From NCBI GenBank assembly GCA_000827495.1, contig KN817529.1:558001-622000 (forward strand): DNA of 64,000 nucleotides, written 5' to 3'. The stretch's first letter is position 1. Each line of letters begins with the position of its first letter. Of the stretch, positions 54,322 to 64,000 are shown in pieces. Made by a program: the position numbers and the translations under genes. This DNA is from Hypholoma sublateritium FD-334 SS-4. Its lineage: Eukaryota > Basidiomycota > Agaricomycetes > Agaricales > Strophariaceae. Under the pieces are notes generated by a model. The model did not search any database, was not told the DNA's origin, and worked only from the letters and a program-made list of their open reading frames with translations.

Positions 54322-56830
54322 TCACATCTATAAGGCAGCTGTGAACATGCGCAACACAATTTGATAAACCACTAGATATTTTGCCTACCATCCATTGCCA
54401 CAATGCCTCAATCGCGTTCCGCGGTGGAGGTTCATCGTACCTGGGGAACAGATAAGTTGAAAGTCAACATAAATACTTGAAACCACATACGATTCAGCCT
54501 CAATTGCCGCGATGTCCGTCACAAAGTCCATCTCATGTGGTTTTTTGATTGGTTCTTTGTAATAGAACTTGGCGCCAAAATATAGAATCGGAAATAGTGC
54601 CAAGGGGAGATAGTTGGTCACAAATGTATCTGCGGCCCATCCACCTTTGAGGAACACTTCCCACCCGCTGAGCTAATTACACAAAGAACACAGTGGTTTT
54701 CAACCAGTCAGTGCATATCATAAGTAACCCAGTGTGACCCACCAGTGAGATAACCGCACACATAATCAACGCGTACCACGCAGCAAAAGGTTGAAGCCTG
54801 GACGAGTATGGTAGACTGCGTCTGTCAATTCCTTGCGCCTTGAGGCCCTCGTAGAACCGTATATAGGTAAAGGCAATTCCACACCACGCAATGAGACCCG
54901 CAACAGCCGTCATGTTCACGAACCAACCAAAGACGCGTCCTGAACCTGCTTTGGCGCCCATATACCCCAGGAGTGTGAAGGATGAATTGCACATGACGGC
55001 CAACACAGGTAATCCACTGCGAAGTGTCCTGAGGAAAATTTTGGGCGCATTTCCAGTGGACGCTAGCCCATCTATGTTGACAGTAACGGAGAGTTCTTTA
55101 ATGCATCTGTGACAAATTTAGAGATGATTACTGAATGCCTACAAAGAACTCGGGACCCCGTGTAGATGTCGCTAGATGCCGCAGAGGCTGCCGATGTTAT
55201 GAGACAGGCGTTGATAATCTTGAGCAGTGTCAGTAAAAAGCAACCATGAAAACGAGGGCCTGGCCTGCTCACAGAAGGTAGTGCCTTTATTCCCGCACGG
55301 TTAATTGCAATGACGAACGGAGAGGCCGCAGCGGTTCCCTGTATCTCCGCTAGATTCAAGCCCGGAGAATTAGAAGGAACAAGGAGGCCAATAACAGCAG
55401 TTCCGAGGACATAGAATAGGATGATCCCTTAAAATACAGATGATTACTAAGGAGAAGCAATTATTTGAGTTTGATGGGATGAGACTTACGAGCAGAAACT
55501 CTCTTAACTGCTTTTGGTATGTTTCGTCGTGGATTCTTGGCTTCTGCAGCTGCGATCTGGACAGAAAATGAGAAAATACTTCGGCATGTACTGATTTCCT
55601 TACAGCCACAACCTCAGTTCCAACAAATGAGAACGCGGCTTGGGTCAAGACAGAGCAAAATGCGAGGAAGCGCCCTTTGGTACCGCCAATGTTGTCAAAT
55701 TGTACAAATGGTCCCGGGTCCTTCCAATACCGGAAACCGAGTCGATCGTGGTCAGGTCCGCCTGCGTGATAGATATAAAAAGGTTAGGAATAATATAATG
55801 TAAGGGATGGAGGACTTGCCGCCGAGATCTAGGACAATGCCCAGGATGATTAACCCTGTGATCGTGATAACTTTGATAGAGCTGAAGGGTGATTGTTGAT
55901 AGGTTCAAACGTCACCCATAAATCATCGACTTACGCAAATACAAATTCAGCTTCTCCATACGCGCCTGGTCCTCCATAATTTACAATGAGTAAAAACTAG
56001 ATCGTGGGTGCGCTCACCTGCGCCGAGGATATTGATAGATACAACCACTACTATAAAAATGGTGATCCACACTGCGGGGCTAATAGTTCTGTTCCAGAAG
56101 CCGACCAGGATTGACGCGGCGCTCAGTTCAGCTGGAAGAATTATTGTCCAACTGTACCTGAATAGGAATATATGGGTCAGGAGAGTGACATGAAATTCTA
56201 TGCAACGCGTACCAGTAGTTCCATCCCATAGCAAATGAGAGAGCGGGATCAACGAACCGTTTGGCCAATTTGATATGCCCTCCAGGAATTGGAAGAAACG
56301 CTATCATCTCGCCCAGGGATACCTGAATTTATTCAAGCGACTGATTAGACTCATTTTTTGCGTAATACACACCATCACAGAATAGCATATGGTTCCCATG
56401 AGACTGTACCCCAAGAGTAGGCCTATAAAATTGATAATAGCTCATGGTCCTCTTCGAATGTAGACGGCAGAGGAAGCATACCAACAGGCCCACCACTTCT
56501 TAAAGAACTTGCTGTACCCAGAAACAAGCCTGTAAAGCTTCGATTAACAAAACGACTGTCGAGGATGTCGAAACTAATTGACCAGTTCCAATGACGCCTC
56601 CGATACTAAAAACGGTCCGGTGAATACGTCGTAGCGAGGGAAGCGAAGGCCACATACCTGATCAGTGATATATGGCGATTCTTCAGCTGACGCACAAGCT
56701 TGTATTCTCCAGTTTCCGGGTCGATAGTTGGATCTGAACTATGTTCATCCAGCACTTCAACTTCGGCGGAGTTTTTTTCATCGAGATGTGATCCATCAGG
56801 AGGAGTCGGCCCTTGTTTGAGGGACTCCAT
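54322..56830 (-). CDS. Amino-acid permease 3 (AAT/YAT family), tandem array
   Basis: Third member. The N-terminus MESLKQGPTPPDGSHLDEKN resembles that of permease 2, followed by GEYKLVRQLKNRHISLI and SIGGVIGTG. Internal helices include WTIILPAELSAASILVGFWN, GFVLTQAAFSFVGTEVVAV-like sequence, and WFVNMTAVAGLIAWCGIAFT. Near the C-terminus, MFLKGGWAADTFVTNYLPLA is almost identical to permease 2. The tail reads PPPRNAIEALWQWM, then an intron and the Met-stop exon at 54322-54327. About 14 introns. Intact in the joined frame. It carries the same acidic N-terminal layout as copy 2, which may matter for ubiquitin-dependent turnover. Substrate unknown. Confidence 0.88.
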
Positions 56831-57658
56831 TGTAGGGAGAAAAAGGGATGGGAAGGGTGGAGAGCAAGAAAGGCGTCATCTGAAATCAAAGCTTATAAGA
56901 GTGAGCTATATATGAGAGAAGTGAGCCTGAAATGGGAAAAAGGGTCATGAATTGAGTTAAGGTTCTCCGAATTCTAACATTGTTATCGACTTCATGGTGT
57001 GACAACCATCGGCAGTGGAGCTAACATTTCTTTGGGCGCAAATGAAGAAAAAAAACGGCACCAGACGGGACCGTGCCAAATCACCACATGTATGAGCACG
57101 ATAAAGATATCTGGCGTTCTATTTCCAGCAAATCAATAGAGGTCGCCACTGACATACATAGAGCGCTAGAGCAGGGGCCCATGCAGAGCGTGACAGACAG
57201 GAGATATTGTCAGAGACCAGAGGTTGGGCGCAGAGCACATCTTTGGTTGGATATCAATGGAAACATGTAGAATCGGCTGGTATAGCAGCTGTCGGAAAAC
57301 GCATAGCAGGGCTCCGAGCAAGCCCCGCGCTGTCTGGAGGATTAGGACATCACAGGAAATTTCCTATAGGAGTTCCTGCGGGAATAAGCTTCGAGCGTTC
57401 GTATATCAAGGGCTCATTTTCGTCAAAGATAAGTGCGATAGCCAAGGTCGGCCCAAGGGTTCGTGGGTGAGTACTTTAAGTGTCAATTGAGTGACAACTT
57501 GGTTCGATCTCAAACTTGCAAATGAGTTGACGCGCGTCGCGGACGTACGGAATCCGGATTATTTACGGGCCGCATCCTGAACGGTTCACGTGAGCTGGTG
57601 CGATCATCATCAGGCGCCGTGTCGTTTCTGGCACTCATTAACAGCAACCGCCTCACCA
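56831..57658. other. Divergent promoter region of permease 3 and TVP23
   Basis: 828 nt with one GATAAG (57428-57433) and no convincing gene. Open frames at 57073-57490 overlap in several phases and look like chance. Confidence 0.5.
57428..57433 (+). promoter_or_regulatory. GATAAG motif upstream of permease 3
   Basis: A single GATA-factor consensus about 600 bp from the permease 3 start. Weak on its own; of interest because permease 1 has two. Confidence 0.25.
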
Positions 57659-58959
57659 ATGAGCGCGTCCCAGCCCCTCCTCACCACCATCGAGGCGGAC
57701 GAACCCACAGAGGTGCCATCGGGCCCCCTGAGCGCCACCCAACCAAAAGCTGCCCGGCCGGCCGTCGTGCTCACCCCCACGACGACGAACCGCAATGCGT
57801 CGAGCCAGATGGCCAATACCGAGGGCGACGCGGAGTCTGGTGAGTCCTATGCCTGCTGGAGGTGCTCTATGACATGCTCGCTGAACGCTGCCGTTTAAAC
57901 AGGTATCGGCGCCATCTTCCGTCAAGTACGCCGTTCTCCCCTGGCGAACCGCATCTGAAAGTTCAAACACTGACCGCCCGCCGCAGTCCTCGCACCCGCT
58001 CGCGCTCTTTTTCCTCTACTTCTTCCGTATTGCCGCAGTCGTCGTGTACATCCTCTCCGAGTGGTTCACCTCGAACTATGTGCTCACGGTGAGCCCTTTT
58101 ATCCCGCGCGTCGCTGGGCGTACTGACTACGCGGCCCACAGGCCGTCATGGTCGTTGTTCTGCTTGCGATGGACTTTTGGAACTGCCGGGTGCACACATA
58201 CGCCATTATCGTGCCCTGTATGTGCTTACACTCTCCATAGAACGTGTCTGGGCGAACGCTTGTCGGCCTGAGATTCTGGAACCAGGTACGTTATTCCGAG
58301 ACCATAGGGCATCACGCCTCACTGCGCTCAAATAGGTCGACGAGGACGGCGAGAGCTACTGGGTGTTCGAGAGTCGTGATGTACGTAACCCGCTCCATGT
58401 TCTCCGCGGCGCTCATCCCACTTATCTTACTTCCATGTATAGCCCTCCCGCCCAGCGAACCCTGTTGACTCAAAGTGAGCACTCTGCCCCGCCTATCTGA
58501 ATTCCCACTGACTGACTCTCACTTTAGGATGTTCTGGGTACCCAGCCTTCCTCTTCCATACGACCTCCAACTAACTCTGCCGCAGGTAGCCCTCTACGTG
58601 TTCCCCGCACTCTGGATCGCGCTCCTCATAGTCGGCTTCATCAAGCTCAAACTGAGGTACCTCCCCCATCAAACTTTTTTACTGCCCCCGCTGAGAGCCG
58701 CCGTCCCAGTTACATCCCAATTGTCATCCTCGCGCTCGTGTTCCACTTCACCAACGTCATCGGCTTCACCTACGCGTGCGTTTTCTCCCATGTCCGCGTG
58801 CTCTCTAAACTGACAAATATGTCCAGCGACCGCGACGCGAAGCAAAAATGGGCTAACGGCGTTGCTGGTGGCGCGTGGAACCTAGGCCTCGGTGGGATAG
58901 GCGGCCAACTCCTCACCGGTGCGGTGAAGAAGGGCGTCGGGCGCGTGTTCGGACCCTAA
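57659..58959 (+). CDS. TVP23: Golgi membrane protein TVP23
   Basis: A four-helix late-Golgi/tlg2-vesicle membrane protein (DUF846). The ATG at 57659 gives [18 protein letters not shown] and a Thr/Pro-rich leader of about 60 residues. The conserved body is spread over nine short exons: [120 protein letters not shown] and the tail [20 protein letters not shown]. All diagnostic blocks are present. It probably acts with Yip4/Yip5 in vesicle traffic, as described for yeast. Confidence 0.93.
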
Positions 58960-59578
58960 ATGATATCATAACCCAAGTATGCCGTACATATACCTCTGTA
59001 CTTAATTAATTGCGCTCTTCAACGGAACGGGGGCTTTCGCGCCGTATGGCTGAGACGGGAGTCGATATTCTTTCATCCACGAACATCCAGTGGGCGGGTG
59101 ATACCGAGGTACCGAGGTTCCTACTTTACAGCATATAACATAGAGGCAGGGGGCATAGATCCGCTAAAACATGAGCGAGCATGGCAGGAGGATCCACAGC
59201 AAGAGAAGCGCGAAGGGAAGATGTGAAGAAGAAATAAATGCAAGGGATCCAACCAGGTGGGTGTACAAAAAGAGGCGGGAATGCAACAGTTCCAGTCCAA
59301 GACAGCCGATACTTACATGGGCTGCTTATGATGCGGGTGGGGTAGCAATGCAATGCGAATGCGGTAGAATAGGAAAAGTGAGATATGAGTGATAAAAAAA
59401 AGGATTTTCTTAAAAAAAGGTCCAGCACTGGACGCAGATAGCGCTTCATGGCTCAATAAACCCAAACGAGGAGAGAAAAGACCGCGCCAGACACGCGTGG
59501 GTGCATATACATACAGACGTGTCAATGCGCGGCAGTAGCCGTGATCGTCGTCGTCGCCGCCGCATGGGGAGGGGCCCG
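58960..59578. other. Convergent 3' intergenic region
   Basis: 619 nt between TVP23 and phosphatase stops. No gene or repeat seen. Confidence 0.55.
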
Positions 59579-61794
59579 CTACTCGAGCCCGACGTATCCA
59601 CGCACGTCGACCTTTGAGAACGCGATGGTGGGCGTCGGTGGCGCCCCAAGTCCGATGAACGAGCGCGTGCGGCCCTTCGAGTGGAACGTCGACACGCGCG
59701 GCGTTGACAGGCTGGGGAAAGGTACCGGGCCTGCATGGTGCGACATCAGCGTCATCGCCGACGGCGTGCGCGTTGTGAGCGTCGGCGACGGCGGGAACAC
59801 GAACAGCGTCTGCGACGGTGTCTGTGCGCCCGCACCGAGGTCCGCTGAGCCCGTCGACGCTTTGCGTAGAACGCTGCTGCGCAAGTGAAGAGGCGGCGGG
59901 GCGAGCTTGCGCGACTCGGCGCGCCGCCGCACCGGGGGGAGCGCGGCGGGAGTACAAGGGGACACCGCAGGTGCGGCCCGAGAGGTGGGAGGAGGCGCCG
60001 GGGTCTCCTCGGCTTCGATGACAAGTGTGACGGGGGATGATGGGACGGGTGGCAGGATGCTAAGGTTCGTGGGACGTAGCTTCGTTTTTGGTTTGGGTCG
60101 AGGCGGAAGCTGGAACGTCGAGCGCACGGCTGTTGCTGGCGGCGGGGGGATCGAGAACGACGTTTTCCAGACCGGCGCAGAGGGCAGCGGTCTGGCCGTC
60201 GCTAGACTTGGCGGCGTAACCATGAGCATGGATTTATTGCGCGGGGTGCCATCGTGTTCATCATCAGGCGACGACGTGGTAGTAGATGATTCCTCGGTCC
60301 GACTTTGGCGGCTCTCGGTGTCAAATCCTCGGTTGAGCCCGAGGAGCTCCTGCTCCTCGTCCTCCTCCACAAGGTCCTCGCTGATAAAGCTTCTGTTAGT
60401 CTGGCTGCTTGCGACAGACCCAGTCCGTTTACGAGAGGCATAGCGGCTTCTCCAGGCAGGTCCCATTCCCAAGCCAGAACCAGTTGAACTGACAGATGAC
60501 GCGGAAGACTTGCGTGCGACGATGCGGTCCTCCATTGCTTTATCAAGTGCCTGTGCTTCCTGCATAACGAGGGTGCTTTCGCGCTCGTCAGCGTCGTTAT
60601 CCGAGCCTTCTTCCATGAGGCGGCGACGACGTCCCCACTCTTCCTCATCGTCCGTACCCGATGAGGCGTCCGAATCTGAAGCAGTGCCCCTGTCACCTCG
60701 CAGCTTCTTCTCGTATTCTAGTAGTTGATAAATAAGACTTGAGAACCCATGAGCAAGGAGGCCATTATAAATAGATTGTGAAACATACGACATATTCGGC
60801 CCAACATGGGTGCTTTTTTCTTTTACAAATGCATATGCGCCTTGCATACCCGGTAGTGCCCACACCTCGGGAGGCACGTACGTGTGACGCTCAGCGGCGG
60901 CTCGCATCACGATTGCAATTACCATCGTTGCGGATCTAGAGATACCACATTGGCAGCTTGTAACGAATATGGTGATCAGTGATAGGGAGGATGATCCGCA
61001 GACAGATACCAGACGTACTGTACAAGGCAGCCGTCTCCACGTTGAAGCGCAGCATCTGCGAAGGCCATGCCGTCCTTGAAGCCATCGTCGACCAGATTCT
61101 GCTGGCCATGAGACCACTGCAGCTTGAGATAGTGCATGGCGGGACGACCGCTGGAGGGATGTGCTGGGTAAAATGTAGGCTCTGTAGTGGAATTCCGAGT
61201 ACGGAAGTCAGGGGTCGACATAGCAGGGCGCAGAGCACTGTTTGGGTGCTGGGGAGTGTCGAAGGGCGAGGCGACCTCCTTGGCGACATTGAGGATAGAT
61301 TTGATACCGCGCTCCATGAGACCTTTCCAATCGCGAGCATTGTCTTCTGACCCGATCCATATACCCGGGATTACCTGGATGGGGCCGTCTGAATACGGGA
61401 CAGTCTCAGCACCCCCATCTTCTTCCTTGCGATGAAGCAGGGTGGCTGTCGGAATTGTGGGCGGGGGCAGCGAGATGATAGATGGCCTGCGGGGGCGGGT
61501 AGGGCGACTGGGACTGAGCGCGGGTGTCTGAGGCTCTGCGGGCAGCTGGAACGAGCTGGTGGTGGAGTTGGCCGAGGGGAGGGAGAGGGAGAGTTTTTTC
61601 ATATTTTTTCTGTTCGACCTGCCTGTGGCTGAGTGAAATGGGGGGAATTCCGAGTCTGCAGAAGAAGGATCCGAGTCGTCGAGAGCCACGGCTATTTGTT
61701 GGATCTGGACAGGGGGGTCGATGCGGAGGGCTGCGGGCAGAGCCCTGCGCTTGGCCATCGTGGACGGGGCTGCCAGCTGCGCGGACGGCTGCAT
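59579..61794 (-). CDS. Dual-specificity protein phosphatase, MSG5/PMP1-like
   Basis: Likely dephosphorylates Thr and Tyr of a MAP kinase. From the start at 61794 a Pro/Ser-rich N-terminus of about 140 residues leads to GPIQVIPGIWIGSEDNARDW, MERGIKSILNVAKEV and MHYLKLQWSHGQQNLVDDGF. The catalytic signature HCQCGISRSA is split by an intron after the codons for LV, with His and Cys restored on joining (near 60955). The domain ends with LPGMQGAYAFVKEKSTHVGP and SLIYQLLEYEKKL. Then follow about 360 low-complexity residues with acidic (TDDEEEWG) and SP/TP-rich runs up to 59579. The Cys and Arg of CX5R are intact. The upstream block fits the fungal Msg5 group, but the match is from memory. Confidence 0.85.
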
Positions 61795-61948
61795 GTCCAC
61801 GGCCAGCGTGAACGGAAAATGAAGGAAAGAAGAAGAGGAAACAGGGAGCAGGCGGTAACCACTACAAGACAACGTACACGTGCTTGATTCCCGACAGTAA
61901 GCCCAACTCTGGCCCGCCCCAAAATTTGTATCGCACGATTTGTTATAA
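61795..61948. promoter_or_regulatory. Short bidirectional promoter
   Basis: 154 bp separate the divergent starts of the phosphatase and cytochrome b5 reductase genes. Both must take their core promoters from here. No TATA seen. Confidence 0.5.
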
Positions 61949-63314
<1,366 letters not shown>

Positions 63315-63761
63315 TTACAGATAGATGTTAGAATGACCTGCACTTGGCGGGCTGGCGCAAAACTCATTAATACTCACCAGTCATATATCAGTTTACGACA
63401 TCTGTAATGAATGAATGCATTATGAATTCAAGAGATATATAATAGAAGTCTAAAAACGTCCTCTGCTCAGTATTTTTAATCTTTTCCAGTTAATTCTAGC
63501 CTACATTGGCATTTCTCAGTAATCATTCATTTGTTCTAGACGATGGAAGAAGGTACGAGGTAATCGCTTCATAATACTCCTGTCCTTCGCAATTTTCTGC
63601 CTTTCATTACCATATCATGTGAACAAATGCGGGGTTAGACCCATACACATTGACAGCCCGAGGTACTATTCACTGCAGTCCTCACGTTCCTCAACCATTC
63701 ATTGAGTGCAAGCATCCGAAAGCCGAAAGCAGCTCTTCAGCCGTGCTTATACCTGCTGAGC
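63315..63761. other. Convergent 3' intergenic region
   Basis: 447 AT-rich nt between CBR1 and the truncated gene at the right edge. Nothing recognised. Confidence 0.55.
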
Positions 63762-64000
63762 TCATTTAATTGACTGTTCATTCAGCTGTGTCATGGAGTC
63801 CGACTCGAGCATCTCCAAGCGGCACTCGTTCAGGCTGTACACAACGCTACAATCAGCCTCTGACCAACAACTCATACCGGAGCCCAGGACGCACCACTGT
63901 GTGATCTGCTCCGCCGCAGCCATACCCTCCGCGAACTCCGCCTCGGTCAGCTCGCGCGCAGCGTACCGCGCGACCTGCACCGCCGCGTCGAAGTAGTGCA
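63762..64000 (-). CDS. Unrecognised gene, C-terminal end only
   Basis: Two exons are visible: HYFDAAVQVARYAARELTEA and EFAEGMAAAEQITQ up to about 63954, then an intron (GTGCGT to TAG), then VVYSLNECRLEMLESDSMTQ ending LNEQSIK at 63762. The joining keeps the frame (TG|C, Cys). The composition is helical and acidic. I cannot assign a family from this tail. The rest lies to the right of the window. Confidence 0.6.
   Translation of the reverse strand, partial: HYFDAAVQVARYAARELTEAEFAEGMAAAEQITQWCVLGSGMSCWSEADCSVVYSLNECRLEMLESDSMTQLNEQSIK

Noticed and set aside
47512..56830. Transposon-driven origin of the permease array
   Set aside because: I looked for terminal repeats, target-site duplications or transposase fragments in the spacers and saw none.
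57073..57490. Several overlapping open frames upstream of TVP23
   Set aside because: They overlap in different phases, have no splice continuation and no recognisable protein features.
57500..57512. Possible tRNA B-box (GTTCGATCT)
   Set aside because: It misses the final conserved C and no A-box or cloverleaf could be formed around it.
59907..60443. Plus-strand frame of 178 codons opposite the phosphatase tail
   Set aside because: Antisense shadow of the disordered C-terminus of the phosphatase.

Overview
The window is nuclear DNA of a filamentous basidiomycete, most likely a wood- or litter-decaying agaricomycete. Almost every gene is broken by many introns of about 45-65 nt with GT-AG ends. 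Genes sit close together on both strands. One gene encodes a secreted family 3 beta-glucosidase with an N-terminal fungal cellulose-binding module. Lysine is made by the alpha-aminoadipate route (LYS1), and fungal housekeeping genes such as a CDC11-type septin, MSH1, TVP23, IMP1 and IES1 are present. I saw no convincing transposon, virus, CRISPR array, rRNA or tRNA. Exon boundaries were worked out by eye from splice signals and protein-family continuity, so gene ends are firmer than individual exon edges.

Layout. 0-23 kb (moderate GC): 3' part of an oxysterol-binding protein (+), CBM1-GH3 beta-glucosidase (+), mitochondrial aconitase-family enzyme (+), BCH-RhoGAP protein (+), MSH1 (-), CDC11 septin (+), MIT-domain protein (+). 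23.3-47.2 kb (visibly GC-rich, codons ending almost only in G or C): IES1-like copy A (-), alpha/beta hydrolase (-), F-box/LRR protein (-), PlsC-type acyltransferase (+), TIM8 (-), IES1-like copy B (+), unknown protein (-), LYS1 (-), SDR oxidoreductase (-), TTC1-like TPR protein (+), IMP1 (-), ELP4 (+), LRR-DH RhoGEF (+). 47.5-56.8 kb (lower GC): three tandem amino-acid permease genes, all (-). 57.6-64 kb: TVP23 (+), dual-specificity phosphatase (-), NADH-cytochrome b5 reductase (+), and the 3' end of an unrecognised gene (-).

How they fit together. Most genes are unlinked housekeeping functions, but some themes recur. Polarity and cytokinesis: RhoGAP, RhoGEF, septin. Mitochondrial biogenesis: MSH1, TIM8, IMP1, aconitase. 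Amino-acid metabolism: LYS1 with a perfect TGACTCA Gcn4-type site, an aconitase resembling the lysine-pathway ACO2 branch, and the permease array with GATAAG motifs upstream. Several pairs are head-to-head with very short shared promoters (F-box/acyltransferase, IMP1/ELP4, phosphatase/b5 reductase, TIM8/IES1-B).

The most interesting observations are: the two divergent IES1-like genes in inverted orientation around a 7-kb segment; a TIM8 intron whose expected 3' AG reads GG; 4-nt and 6-nt micro-exons in the beta-glucosidase; a shared terminal exon of only Met-stop in all three permeases; and the abrupt GC-rich block. I did not find a clearly new multi-gene system.
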